From: Halomonas sp. MCCC 1A13316
GTDB taxonomy: Bacteria > Pseudomonadota > Gammaproteobacteria > Pseudomonadales > Halomonadaceae
Reading direction: 5' to 3'
Assembly (NCBI RefSeq): GCF_014931605.1
Contig: NZ_CP053382.1
Coordinates: 806,001 to 870,000, forward strand
Length of the DNA: 64,000 nucleotides
Positions 1 through 8,007 of this stretch are shown here, in pieces. The position numbers and the translations under genes are program-made. Each line of letters starts with the position of its first letter. Positions within the stretch are counted from its first letter, which is position 1. The notes beneath the pieces are model-generated. The model worked only from the letters and a program-made list of their open reading frames with translations, did not search any database and was not told where the DNA came from.

Positions 1-265
1 TCGGTGAGGCTTCCACCCAAACATAGACAACGCCAAGGGCGAGGAATATCGGAATGTTCTCGAGGTCATTGCGCCAGGCATTGGCGGCACGCTGAACCTG
101 GGGTAACTCCTCTGTGGCGGCTTGCCGCCCGACGAGGGCAGCGTCTTCAGGAGTCTTGAAGGTTCGCTTGCCGATTCTGTGATAGCCCTGAAACAAGGAA
201 ATGGAGAACATTTTCACGAACAGTAGCACCGTAGAGACGGCGTACCAGTGCACGACTTCATTCAT
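1..265 (-). CDS. MAPEG family membrane protein (partial, runs off window start)
   Basis: The reverse strand opens with ATG at 265 and stays open to the window edge (about 88 codons). It begins with a hydrophobic segment (WYAVSTVLLFVKMFSISLFQ) and contains NDLENIPIFLALGVVYVW. That Asn-Asp-Leu-Glu-Asn-Ile-Pro motif is typical of MAPEG proteins (membrane-associated proteins in eicosanoid and glutathione metabolism, microsomal GST-like). Known family members are four-helix inner-membrane proteins that bind glutathione and may detoxify electrophiles or peroxides. The C-terminal helices lie outside the window, so completeness cannot be judged. No partner gene is adjacent. Confidence 0.8.
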   Translation of the reverse strand, partial: MNEVVHWYAVSTVLLFVKMFSISLFQGYHRIGKRTFKTPEDAALVGRQAATEELPQVQRAANAWRNDLENIPIFLALGVVYVWVEASP

Positions 266-496
266 ATGATCTACCTTGTTGGACTCGACCTTCATGCCAT
301 GAACGGGCGAGGAACATGCCCCTTTTTCCAGAGAGAACATGCAAGGCTTGCTGTGCCTTGCTAGCCTGAGATTCCGGCGATTTCAGCCTGGCGAAATAGC
401 GCAGGAATTCTTTCTTCAAGCTGGGCTCATCGGATCATGGCTCGAACATAGTTGCTACGTGTCAGTGAGCTGGCGCAACACTTGAGCATACCAAGG

Positions 497-766
497 TTAC
501 TCTTCATACGGCTCATCGGTGCGCGGGGCGTTCGGCAACTGCTCATCGAGCGACTGCCGGTACTTGATGCAGCCCCTGATGAATTCCGACCATTCCGGTA
601 CCACGGGAACCGGGTCTGTCTTGTCGGGCAACAATTTCCACAGGGCAGGATGGTGCCAGCACAGCTCGTGCCGGCTACAGTCGCGATGCTCACGGATGCC
701 CTGACGTAGCCGCTTGGCTTCTTCGATCAGCTCTTCGCGGCTCATTCTCTCGAGGTCTTCGTCCAT
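497..766 (-). CDS. Conserved hypothetical protein, 89 aa
   Basis: A small soluble protein of unknown function. I chose the ATG at 766 because GGGGGAG lies just upstream; a longer in-frame start at 808 has no such site. It opens with a charged helix (EELIEEAKRLRQGIREHRD). A Trp/His/Pro-rich core follows, with CWHHPALWKLLP, PVPEWSEFIRGCIKYRQSLDEQ and an acidic tail. The CWHHP...LLP and EWxxFxRGCxxYRxSLDxQ motifs recur in a family of short bacterial proteins as I remember it, so this is probably a real gene. The two Cys and two adjacent His could bind a metal, but that is speculation. It stands alone between the MAPEG gene and a broken acetyltransferase. Confidence 0.7.
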   Translation of the reverse strand: MDEDLERMSREELIEEAKRLRQGIREHRDCSRHELCWHHPALWKLLPDKTDPVPVVPEWSEFIRGCIKYRQSLDEQLPNAPRTDEPYEE

Positions 767-908
767 GAGCGCTCCCCCTGGTTTTCTCATACGGTTTGGC
801 CGCACCATCTGCAGCAGTATGGCTTAGCTAGCGGCAGCGGGCATACATGAAGCATGCCCTAGGCTCCGGACCGTTATTAGGATGCAAGGCGTACTGTTCG
901 AGTCGCCC

Positions 909-1091
909 TTATCTCGAGAAGCCCACTTTTTCCCATAGGCGAGCGGAAGCCTGATTTTCGACATCGCATGCGGCCTGAACCCGGTAACACTCGGGCTGTG
1001 CCAGGCAGCGCTCAGTCAGCTCGGCAAGCGCTTCTGTCATGATGCCTTGCCCCCAGAATTGGCCCGCCAGGGCATAGCCCATATCGACCAT
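909..1091 (-). pseudogene. GNAT acetyltransferase fragment (RimJ/RimL type)
   Basis: About 60 codons match the acetyl-CoA-binding centre of a RimJ/RimL-type GNAT enzyme: GYALAGQFWGQGIMTEAL, then CYRVQAACDVENQASARLWEKVGF. The N-terminal half is absent. The frame stops immediately after EKVGFSR, where the family normally continues, so both ends appear lost. The 5' break abuts a TetR fragment on the other strand near 1091-1105, which suggests one deletion removed the starts of two divergent genes. It is unlikely to be active. Confidence 0.75.
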
Positions 1092-1418
1092 ATGACCCTT
1101 GGGCCCTATATCGAAATGGCGCTTGAGCCGGAAGTCCAGCGCATCATGCTGCTGGACGGGCCGGCCGTACTCGGCGATCCCTCGCAGTGGCCCAACCAGA
1201 ATGCCTGCCTGTTGCGCACGACGCAGACCCTCCAGGCGCTCATCGATGAGGGCACAGTCAAGCCGGTGGATGCGGAGGCCGCTGCTCGGTTGATCAATGG
1301 CGCGGCGCTCAACGCTGCCCTGTGGATTACTGCCGCCGAGGATCCCCGCGCCGTTCTTCCCAAGGCCGTCGAGGCGTTTCGTCAGCTCGCTGCCGGCTTG
1401 CTACGAGCTGAGCGGTAG
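1092..1418 (+). pseudogene. TetR family regulator, C-terminal fragment
   Basis: This frame encodes the ligand-binding half of a TetR regulator: EPEVQRIMLLDGPAVLGDPSQW, then a helical stretch ending AVEAFRQLAAGLLRAER. The helix-turn-helix DNA-binding domain normally found in the first 60 or so residues is missing. The sequence upstream is instead the antisense of a GNAT fragment. The in-frame ATG codons at 1047 and 1092 are therefore chance starts. Without a DNA-binding domain it cannot act as a repressor. Confidence 0.75.
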
Positions 1419-1461
1419 CGTCGCAACGGACATGCCTCCATTTCAACGGGATCCTTCACGA

Positions 1462-1836
1462 ATGGGTGCACGTTGCCGTTGCTCGGCCCGAAAGAGACTC
1501 GCAGCTCCAGTGCAAAGCAGGAGGGAGCCAACCACGATCAGAGGGGCAAGCGCTTGTGCGGCGGGCTCCGTCCAGAAAAAAACCGCACTGTTCCTTGCTT
1601 TGGTCCTGTCCTCCGGTGTTGCCCTTGCCGAAATGGGCGCAGAAGAGCTGATTCCGCCCTCTGCTTACTCGAACGCCTCCGGCCAGAATGGCTTCGAACA
1701 AATGGACCATGATGGCGATGGTCGTATTTCCCATGAAGAGGCCAAGGCGGGCAGCCTGCCTGAAGTCTTCGTCATCCTGGACCGCGACCATAACGGTGCG
1801 ATCTCCCGCCAGGAGTTCAACTTCCGCCCGCGGTGA
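1462..1836 (+). CDS. EF-hand domain protein, start uncertain
   Basis: The C-terminal half holds two calcium-binding EF-hand loops, DHDGDGRISHEE and DRDHNGAISRQE, with acidic residues in the expected positions. Before them is a typical secretion signal, KKTALFLALVLSSGVALAE, so the mature protein should be periplasmic or secreted. The oddity is the start. No ATG, GTG or TTG lies directly before the Lys-Lys, where the codon is GTC (about 1570). The nearest in-frame ATGs, at 1462 and 1432, would add a long Arg-rich leader unlike a signal peptide. The true start may have been lost by mutation or by the rearrangement that produced the adjacent TetR fragment. Coordinates use the 1462 ATG; the recognisable protein begins near 1573. 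Confidence 0.6.
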   Translation: MGARCRCSARKRLAAPVQSRREPTTIRGASACAAGSVQKKTALFLALVLSSGVALAEMGAEELIPPSAYSNASGQNGFEQMDHDGDGRISHEEAKAGSLPEVFVILDRDHNGAISRQEFNFRPR

Positions 1837-1869
1837 TCGCTGGCTCGCCACAGGTTAAAACCTGAATAT

Positions 1870-1899
1870 GAAGAAGGGAGGCCTGGGCCTCCCTCCTTC
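1870..1899. terminator. Bidirectional rho-independent terminator
   Basis: A 14-bp stem with one mismatch and a 2-base loop (left arm 1870-1883, right arm 1886-1899) is followed by ATTTG. It lies between the convergent EF-hand and VOC genes, 34 bases after the EF-hand stop, and probably serves both. Confidence 0.75.
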
Positions 1900-1924
1900 A
1901 TTTGCTGCCGCCAGTTTCGCCTGT

Positions 1925-2275
1925 TCACTCATGCTGCAGAATATTGATGAGCTTGCCGAATGGATCGCGGACATAGAACCGCCTCACGCCCCAGGGTTCG
2001 CTGACAGGCCCGTATTCGATAGGTACGCTCGCCTTCTCGAAGCGTGATAGCGCCGTTTCGATATCGTCGACTTCGATTGAGAGATCCGGCACGGGGGTGC
2101 CCGAGCCGCCTTCGGTGCCGAAGCTCACCTGAACCATCATTCTTTCATCCGAGCCGTACGTTCGAAACCAGCCGTGATCCATGAACAGGTCGAGGCCCAG
2201 GATTTCTCCATAGAAAGCGGCCGCCTTGTCGAAATCCGACGTCGCCGTGTTGGACATGATGCGTTTGACCTTCAT
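1925..2275 (-). CDS. VOC family protein (glyoxalase/bleomycin-resistance fold)
   Basis: A 116-residue single-domain VOC protein. It starts MKVKRIMSNTATSDFDKAAAFYGEILGLDL, the first beta-alpha-beta module. The second module has DLSIEVDDIETALSRFEKASVPIEYGP and ends with FYVRDPFGKLINILQHE, the usual C-terminal metal-site strand with Asp-Pro-Phe-Gly and a late Glu. Family members bind divalent metal and act as lyases, dioxygenases or antibiotic-binding proteins. Nothing here fixes the substrate. It appears to be a single-gene unit sharing the terminator at 1870-1899 with the convergent EF-hand gene. Confidence 0.85.
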   Translation of the reverse strand: MKVKRIMSNTATSDFDKAAAFYGEILGLDLFMDHGWFRTYGSDERMMVQVSFGTEGGSGTPVPDLSIEVDDIETALSRFEKASVPIEYGPVSEPWGVRRFYVRDPFGKLINILQHE

Positions 2276-2501
2276 GCGTTACCTCGTTCTTGTTGGAATG
2301 CTCGGATCGTTCGCACTAAAGCTAGTGGCATCGCGCGGGCCGTGCCACTCGTGTGCGCGCAGGTCGATGCATTGGGGCAAGACTGAAGGCCTGCAATTGT
2401 ACTGCTTTGCATCAAACACTATTCCTATATAGCTCGCCCATTGTGTTGGCCCCGGTTTGCCCCAAAATGGAAGAGACCGCATCGCACCCAAGGAGACTCC
2501 G

Positions 2502-3341
2502 ATGAGCGGCACCCTTTATCGTCTTGCTGCCTTTACCGACAACCCCAACGGCGGCAATCCCGCCGGGGTGTGGCTGGGAGAGGCGTTGCCCGAGCCGGCT
2601 GAAATGCAGCGCATCGCCGCCGAGGTGGGCTATTCCGAAACCGCTTTCATCGCACCTACCAACGGTGAGCGGCGCACGGTGCGCTACTACAGCCCCGAAG
2701 CGGAGGTGAGCTTCTGCGGCCACGCCACGGTAGCCAGCGGCGTGTTGCTTGGGCAACTGAGCGGAGCGGGCAGCTACATGCTGGATACGGCGGTGGGCGA
2801 GGTGATGGTCACGGTCAACCAGGTAGATGGGGAGTGGCAGGCATCGCTGGTATCGGTTACGCCGGAATTTCGCCCCGCCGCACCGGAGCTGGTCGAGCAG
2901 GTGCGTGAACTGCTCGGCTGGCAGGCCGAGGAACTCGATCTCGAGATTGCGCCCGCACTGGCCTATGCCGGGGCCTGGCACTTGGTACTGGCGTGCCAGG
3001 AGAAAGCGCGCCTCGAACGGCTCGAATACGACTTCGAAGGGCTCAAGGCGCTGATGCTGCGCGAGGGCCTGACCACGCTGCAACTGGTGTGGCGCGAGGG
3101 CGAAGGCGATTTCCACTCGCGCAACCCGTTCCCGGTGGGCGGCGTGGTGGAGGACCCCGCCACCGGTGCGTCGGCCGCCGCCCTGGGTGGCTACCTGCGC
3201 GACGCCGGCCTGCTCCAGGCGCCCGCCCAACTGACGATCCGGCAGGGCGAGGCGATGGGGTGGCCCAGCCGCCTGCAGGTGGATATTCCGCTCTCGGGTG
3301 GCATCGTCGTAACCGGGCATGCCGTCTCGCTGGAGGCCTAG
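2502..3341 (+). CDS. PhzF family isomerase/epimerase-like protein
   Basis: A 279-residue PhzF-fold protein. The ATG at 2502 follows AGGAGA at good spacing; an in-frame ATG 15 codons upstream lacks one. Family landmarks are FTDNPNGGNPAGVW at the N-terminus, GYSETAFIAP with the Glu that is the general acid/base in PhzF, FCGHATVASG, and in the C-terminal half DPATGASAAALGGYL. Characterised PhzF enzymes isomerise small carboxylic acids such as dihydro-hydroxyanthranilate. No phenazine genes are nearby, so this is one of the many stand-alone homologues of unknown substrate. Its stop overlaps the 3' end of the convergent AhpD-like gene by a few bases. Confidence 0.88.
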   Translation: MSGTLYRLAAFTDNPNGGNPAGVWLGEALPEPAEMQRIAAEVGYSETAFIAPTNGERRTVRYYSPEAEVSFCGHATVASGVLLGQLSGAGSYMLDTAVGEVMVTVNQVDGEWQASLVSVTPEFRPAAPELVEQVRELLGWQAEELDLEIAPALAYAGAWHLVLACQEKARLERLEYDFEGLKALMLREGLTTLQLVWREGEGDFHSRNPFPVGGVVEDPATGASAAALGGYLRDAGLLQAPAQLTIRQGEAMGWPSRLQVDIPLSGGIVVTGHAVSLEA

Positions 3342-3805
3342 CCGCGCTCAGCCGGTTGGTAGCTGCCGGCGTCGGCGGCGAAGCTGATCGACAGGCGGTT
3401 CCAGGCGTTGATGGTGCAGATCGCCAGGGTGAGGTCGGTCAGTCTTTTCTCCGAGAAGTGCTCGCGAGTGGCCTCGTACAAGGCATCGTCGATGCCGTTC
3501 CCGGCAATCAGGGTGTTGGCCTCGACCCAGGCCAGGGCGGCGCGCTCACGCTCGGTGTAGAAGGGCGTTTCGCGCCAGGCGCTCAGGGCGTACAGCCGCT
3601 GCTCGGTTTCGCCGCCCTTGCGCGCGTCCTTGGTGTGCATGTCGATGCAGTAGGTACAGCCATTCATCTGCGAGACGCGGGTATAGACCAATCCCAGCAG
3701 GCCGTCGCCCAGTTCGCCCTCTTGGGCTGTCTTGTGAACGTGATTCTGCAGGTCGAGCATGGCCCTGAGGCCGGCGGGGCTGGCGGAGAAGTAGTTCATG
3801 CGCAT
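3338..3805 (-). CDS. Carboxymuconolactone decarboxylase/AhpD-like alkylhydroperoxidase
   Basis: A 155-residue all-helical protein. The ATG at 3805 is preceded by GGAGT; an ORF extension to 3838 lacks support. The core motif CTYCIDMHTKDARKGGE is the AhpD-type Cys-X-X-Cys-X-X-X-His active site. In characterised homologues it reduces peroxides through the vicinal thiols. LTLAICTINAWNRLSISF is the conserved C-terminal helix of this subfamily. These single-domain proteins form trimers or hexamers in the cytoplasm and often accompany organic-peroxide stress genes. The neighbour on the same strand is an NADH dehydrogenase about 80 bp away, possibly with its own promoter. Confidence 0.88.
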   Translation of the reverse strand: MRMNYFSASPAGLRAMLDLQNHVHKTAQEGELGDGLLGLVYTRVSQMNGCTYCIDMHTKDARKGGETEQRLYALSAWRETPFYTERERAALAWVEANTLIAGNGIDDALYEATREHFSEKRLTDLTLAICTINAWNRLSISFAADAGSYQPAERG

Positions 3806-3886
3806 GGGTGGGACTCCGTAAGGGGGTGGAAGCCCCACCCTAGCCGGTGAATCACGGGCAGAATTGTAGATTTTCGACCCGGCGGC

Positions 3887-5185
3887 TCAGTGCAGCTTCA
3901 TGCGCGGTCGAATGAAGCGGTTGAGCCCGTCCGAGAGCAGGATGAGCGCCGTCTTGGCCGTGCCGTGGATGGCGCGCTGGTGCATGCGGTAGAGCGAGGC
4001 ATAGAAGAACTTGGCCAGACGGCCCTCGATGAACAGACTGCGCGCCGAGGCGCCGCGCATCAGGCTGCCGATCGCCTCGAAGTGAGCCAAGGAGATGAGC
4101 GAGCCGCGGTCACGGTAGCGGAACGGCTTGAGCGTGCCGCTATCGAGCCGGGCCAGCAGGTTCTTGTAGAGCCGCTGGGCCTGCTGGTGAGCGGCCTGGG
4201 CCCGCGGCGGCACCACGGTGCCGTCCGGCTGTGGGCAGCTGGCGCAGTCGCCGAAGACGAAGATGTTGGGGTCGTCGACGCTCTGCAGTGTCGGCTCGAC
4301 CTTGATGCGCTGGTTGCGTTCCAGAGTCAGCCCCAGTTCGCGCAGCATGTCGGGCGCCTTGATGCCGGCGGCCCAGACGTTGAGATCGGTCTCGATGCGC
4401 TGATCGTCGGCGGTGACAATGGCGCCTTCCTCTACGCACACCACACGGGTAGCGGTATGTACCTGTACGCCGAGGCGTTCCAGCTCGGTGCGCACGGCGC
4501 CGCGAATACGCTCGGGCAAGGCCGGCAGAACGTCCGGTGCCGCTTCGATCAGGTGGACTTCCAGGTGGCGGCTGTCCATCTCGGTGAAGCCGTAGCTGTG
4601 CAGCATGCGCGAGGCATCGTAGAGTTCCGCCGAAAGCTCCACCCCGGTGGCACCGGCGCCAACGATACCTACGGTCAGCCGTGGGTGATGACGCCGCTCG
4701 GGGGCGCTGTAGCGCAGGAAGGTATTGAGCATGTCGTGGCGGAACGCTTCGGCCTGGGCCGGGCTGTCGAGAAAGTGGCAGTGCTCGGAGACACCGGGTG
4801 TGCCGAAGTCGTTGCTCACGCTGCCCAATGCCAGCACCAGGAGGTCGTAATCCAGGGTGCGCGCCGGTAGTACTTCCTGGCCGTGGTCATCGAACACCGG
4901 CGCCAGGCGCAACTGGCGGGCATCGCGGTCGAGGCCCTCGAGCGTACCGCGCTGGAAGCGGTACCCATTGAGCTGAGCATGGCTCTGGTATGAGATCTCG
5001 TCGATGCTGGAATCGAGCGCTCCGGTGGCGACCTCGTGCAGCAGGGGCTTCCAGATGTGGGTCGTATTGCGGTCTATCAGGGTGATCTCGGCCTTGCCGC
5101 GTCTGCCCAGGCGCCGACCGAGGCGTGTGACCAGCTCCAGCCCGCCGGCACCGCCGCCGACGACCATGATGCGCGTTCTGTCCAT
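3887..5185 (-). CDS. ndh: Type II NADH:quinone dehydrogenase (NDH-2)
   Basis: A 432-residue flavoprotein. It has an N-terminal FAD-binding Rossmann motif (VVGGGAGGLE), a second NADH-binding motif (VGIVGAGATGVELSAEL) and a later FAD-contact stretch, NIFVFGDCAS. The C-terminus holds the amphipathic region used by NDH-2 for membrane attachment. NDH-2 passes electrons from NADH to quinone at the cytoplasmic face of the inner membrane without pumping protons. That is notable because a complex I-like membrane module without any NADH-oxidising subunits lies 40 kb away in this window. The gene is monocistronic, about 165 bp from the divergent AraC gene. Confidence 0.9.
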   Translation of the reverse strand: MDRTRIMVVGGGAGGLELVTRLGRRLGRRGKAEITLIDRNTTHIWKPLLHEVATGALDSSIDEISYQSHAQLNGYRFQRGTLEGLDRDARQLRLAPVFDDHGQEVLPARTLDYDLLVLALGSVSNDFGTPGVSEHCHFLDSPAQAEAFRHDMLNTFLRYSAPERRHHPRLTVGIVGAGATGVELSAELYDASRMLHSYGFTEMDSRHLEVHLIEAAPDVLPALPERIRGAVRTELERLGVQVHTATRVVCVEEGAIVTADDQRIETDLNVWAAGIKAPDMLRELGLTLERNQRIKVEPTLQSVDDPNIFVFGDCASCPQPDGTVVPPRAQAAHQQAQRLYKNLLARLDSGTLKPFRYRDRGSLISLAHFEAIGSLMRGASARSLFIEGRLAKFFYASLYRMHQRAIHGTAKTALILLSDGLNRFIRPRMKLH

Positions 5186-5350
5186 GTATGACTCCGCTAG
5201 TATGAAAGATTAGGTAATTGAGAAATGGTCCCCCTACTCTACAACTGGACGATGAGGATGGTTGGACTTTTTGCTTACCTACATCCGCGCTCAGGCATGC
5301 TGTGAATGGCCGCCTCGGGTGGTTCACCCTTTGCTGGAGAGGCTTCGAAC

Positions 5351-6247
5351 ATGAGTGGAGTTTCCCAGCCTGACCTGGCTGGCAGCATCGGCATTGGATA
5401 TTTTCGGCCTGCGCAGGCGGTAACCGCCGGCCTGAAGCTCGAGCGTTACGCGCCCGGTGCGGCGCTGCGCCCCTATGTGCAGTGCTACTGGCAGGCAAGG
5501 TGGCAGGGTGGCGGCGGCAAGTCGGCGGGCATGGAGCTGCTGCACCCGGATGGCGCCACGGGGCTGCTGTTCAACTTCGGCGCTGCGCTCGAACGCGACG
5601 GCGAACGAGTGCATGGCGATTGCTGGATCGACGGCCCCAAGCGGTGCACGGCGCGGCTGGCGGTGCGCAGCGCGCTCGACCTACTCGGGGTGCGCTTCCT
5701 GCCGGGCATGGCGTTTCCCTTCGTTGGCGAAACGCTGTCGGCACTGTCCGGTGAAGGGCTGACGCCGGCGGATGCTCTGCGCCGGCTCGAACTCGAAGCG
5801 CTGCACGAGCGGCTGTGGCGGGCCCCTGTTCTGGCCGAACGCCTGGCGCTACTGGACGAGTACCTGCTGAACAAGCAGCGACTCTCGGAGCGTGTGCCGT
5901 CAGGCTTGATGGCATCGCTTGGCTGGCTCCAGCGCCATCATGGCCAGGGCAGCATTGCCGCGCTGGTCGACGAGCTGCCGTTCGGCCAGCGCCGGCTGGA
6001 GCGCCTGTTCCAGCGCCATGTGGGGCTTTCGCCCAAGCGTTACGCCAGGCTGCTGCGCGTGGCCCACAGCCGCGAACTGATCAAGCAGAGCGGGGCGGCC
6101 ACTTCGTTGACCGATACCGCCTTCGCTGTCGGCTACTTCGACCAGTCGCATTTCATCCATGACTTCAAGGCCGTGACCGGCTTCACACCGGGCGGTTACC
6201 TCGACCATGTGCAGCGGCGGTATGTCGTCAAATTCAACCGTAAGTAA
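5351..6247 (+). CDS. AraC family transcriptional regulator
   Basis: A 298-residue regulator. The start at 5351 is chosen because GGAGAGG precedes it; an upstream in-frame ATG at 5306 lacks one. The N-terminal half (YVQCYWQARW...LHPDGATGLLFNFG) is the beta-rich sensor seen in AraC proteins with a DUF6597-type domain. The last 100 residues form the two-helix-turn-helix AraC domain: RRLERLFQRHVGLSPKRYARLLRV, then LTDTAFAVGYFDQSHFIHDFKAVTGFTPGGYL. Inducer and targets are unknown. It is divergent from ndh, but I see no clear operator in the gap between them. Confidence 0.88.
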   Translation: MSGVSQPDLAGSIGIGYFRPAQAVTAGLKLERYAPGAALRPYVQCYWQARWQGGGGKSAGMELLHPDGATGLLFNFGAALERDGERVHGDCWIDGPKRCTARLAVRSALDLLGVRFLPGMAFPFVGETLSALSGEGLTPADALRRLELEALHERLWRAPVLAERLALLDEYLLNKQRLSERVPSGLMASLGWLQRHHGQGSIAALVDELPFGQRRLERLFQRHVGLSPKRYARLLRVAHSRELIKQSGAATSLTDTAFAVGYFDQSHFIHDFKAVTGFTPGGYLDHVQRRYVVKFNRK

Positions 6248-6310
6248 ACCTCAGTTACCTGGGGGCATAGGGTCAGGCAGAACGTAGGCACAGATGTGGC
6301 TCGCCCACCC

Positions 6311-6555
6311 CTATCTCGCCGATTCGTACTCGTCGTGGCGTTTCACCCAATCCATCAGGTTGTGATGGGGTCCCGTTTCGTTGCGGCCCTTGGGCGTCAT
6401 GTCGAGCAGCATGTAGGCGCTGTCGACGAGTTCGTCGCCACGTCCATAGGTTGAATAGGTGTGGAAGATTTCGCCTTTGGCGTTCTGGTAGAACACGCTG
6501 ATGCCGCCCAAGTCTTCGATCGAGACATTGGCCGTGGCGTTGTTGTAGGTGGGGG
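6311..6555 (-). pseudogene. DUF899 protein, C-terminal fragment
   Basis: In a frame different from the ABM gene upstream, about 80 codons match the C-terminal end of DUF899 (thioredoxin-like) proteins: LGGISVFYQNAKGEIFHTYSTYGRG, then MLLDMTPKGRNETGPHHNLMDWVKRHDEY. About two thirds of a DUF899 protein is missing. The fragment joins the ABM coding sequence out of frame near 6545-6555. This appears to be a deletion fusing the start of one gene to the end of another on the same strand. Confidence 0.75.
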
Positions 6556-6816
6556 ATGGGCAAGCAGGGGCGACACCGCGGCGATATAGGCGTCATAGGC
6601 TGGCCCCTGCATGAATGCCTTCGGGTCCGCGCCGTCGGCATAGCGCTGAAAGACGCGGATCGTATCGGGGTCACTGTCGTCGTAGCAGTAGTAATAGGCA
6701 TCGTGGACCTGGCGCGCTTCGATACTGGGGGTCAGGTGGGTCTCCCAGGCGCGCCGCACCTCGTCGCGCTTGCCGGGAACTGCCTTGTGGATGATGAACA
6801 GAGTGTTCTGGCTCAT
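6397..6816 (-). CDS. Antibiotic biosynthesis monooxygenase (ABM) domain protein, 3' end replaced
   Basis: Starting at ATG 6816, about 90 residues form a complete ABM-type ferredoxin-like domain: LFIIHKAVPGKRDEVRRAWETHL, then YYYCYDDSDPDTIRVFQRYADG and DAYIAAVSPLLA. Beyond about 6545 the frame reads Ser/Thr/Pro-rich nonsense (47 residues) because it traverses a DUF899 gene fragment out of frame. The ABM domain may still fold, as members are often only 90-110 residues, but the tail is not native. Function in this family ranges from quinol monooxygenase to unassigned. The call of a fusion by deletion is inferred. Confidence 0.65.
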   Translation of the reverse strand: MSQNTLFIIHKAVPGKRDEVRRAWETHLTPSIEARQVHDAYYYCYDDSDPDTIRVFQRYADGADPKAFMQGPAYDAYIAAVSPLLAHPPPTTTPRPMSRSKTWAASACSTRTPKAKSSTPIQPMDVATNSSTAPTCCST

Positions 6817-7033
6817 GTGTGGCTCCTGAATCGTTGGGGCGATGAAGGCCGAGCGACCGTCATTGAGATGACGATTCAGGAGGGCACCGTGTGACATGAA
6901 CGGTTCCATTCTTTCCGTTTCCTCACTTTCCCTTTTCGATTGAGAGGCCACGCTCCGTTGATTGCCGCCCGGCGGACAGGTCCGCGCTGGTCGAACTGGC
7001 GGTCGAGCGGCTAGGTGCCGAGATGGCGAGGCG

Positions 7034-7471
7034 CTAGGCGGCAGCCTGCACCTCCTTCTCGTAGTTGATCATCCAGGCGACGCCGAACCGGTCCACCAAC
7101 ATGCCGAAGCGGTGCGCCCAGAAGGTTTCCTCTAGCGGCATCTGCACGGTGCCGTTGTCGGCTAGCGCGTTGAAGAGGCGTTCGGCCTCCTTTACCGAGT
7201 CGACCCCGATCGCAATACTCGCCCCCTTGATGCCTTCATAGGGTGCAGGGCTGCAAGGGGAGTTGTCCGACGCCATCAGCAACTGGTCACCGATACGCAG
7301 TCGGGCATGCATGATCAGGTCGCGAGCCTCCGAAGGAATTTCCATGCCTTCGCTGGCGGGCATTTCGGCGTAGGTGGCCATGGCCTCGAGCTTGGCGTCG
7401 AGGCAACGCTGATAGAATTCGAAGGCTTCGCGGCAGTTGTCGTTGAAAATCAGGTAGGTGGAAAGCTGCAT
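7034..7471 (-). CDS. VOC family protein, PhnB/YjdN-like
   Basis: A 145-residue protein of the PhnB-like (3-demethylubiquinone methyltransferase-like) branch of the VOC superfamily. It begins STYLIFNDNCREAFEFYQRCLDAKLEAMATY, continues IMHARLRIGDQLLMASD, and ends VQMPLEETFWAHRFGMLVDRFGVAWMINYEKEV. The last stretch is the conserved C-terminal signature of PhnB-like proteins. Despite the Pfam-style name these are not methyltransferases, and most have no assigned reaction. It is monocistronic. A 27-codon open stretch just downstream (about 6957-7037, plus strand, ending VERLGAEMARR) may be a relic of another gene, but I cannot identify it. Confidence 0.85.
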   Translation of the reverse strand: MQLSTYLIFNDNCREAFEFYQRCLDAKLEAMATYAEMPASEGMEIPSEARDLIMHARLRIGDQLLMASDNSPCSPAPYEGIKGASIAIGVDSVKEAERLFNALADNGTVQMPLEETFWAHRFGMLVDRFGVAWMINYEKEVQAAA

Positions 7472-7674
7472 GGTGGGTCTCCAAGGGTTGTTATAGGTGT
7501 TACTTCCCTTCGTCGATACAACTTAGTCAATTTCGACTCGAGCGCTCATTTTCTTTCTGCCAGCCGCTGGAGGCGGGCGGCCTGGCTCAAGAGGGCGACA
7601 CGTAGCCCTGGGGAGACTAGAAAACAAGGTCTAATATGAAGTTCTGCTAAAGTATCTGAACAGGACATATTTTC

Positions 7675-7950
7675 ATGCCTGATACACGACTCGATAACCC
7701 GCTCACTTTGCATTTCGGGCGGGAGGAGTTGGTGATCCGACGCCGCTACGAGACGCTCAGCATCGCCAACGATTTCTTGATTGCCGTCTGGTTCTTGGCC
7801 AGCAGCATCCTGTTTCTCGACCCCAGCATGGAAAGCGTCGCCGCATGGCTGTTTATCGTCGGCAGTTTTCAGTTCCTGATTCGCCCCACTATTCGTCTGG
7901 TGAGCCACCTTCATCTGCAGCGAATGCCATCGAGTCATTGGGAGAGTTGA
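7675..7950 (+). CDS. YrhK-like small membrane protein
   Basis: A 91-residue protein that matches the YrhK domain from end to end. It opens LTLHFGREELVIRRRYETLSIANDFLIAVWFLASSILFL and has a second hydrophobic segment, VAAWLFIVGSFQFLIRPTIRLVSHLHLQR. Two transmembrane helices are predicted by eye (about residues 30-47 and 54-72), which fits an inner-membrane protein. The role of YrhK proteins is not known. It starts at ATG 7675 with only a weak ribosome site and appears to be transcribed alone. Confidence 0.82.
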   Translation: MPDTRLDNPLTLHFGREELVIRRRYETLSIANDFLIAVWFLASSILFLDPSMESVAAWLFIVGSFQFLIRPTIRLVSHLHLQRMPSSHWES

Positions 7951-8007
7951 GGCAGGCGTGGTGAGAAGCGGTAACGATTAGCAGTGCAACCGAGGAGGAC
8001 TGCGAGC

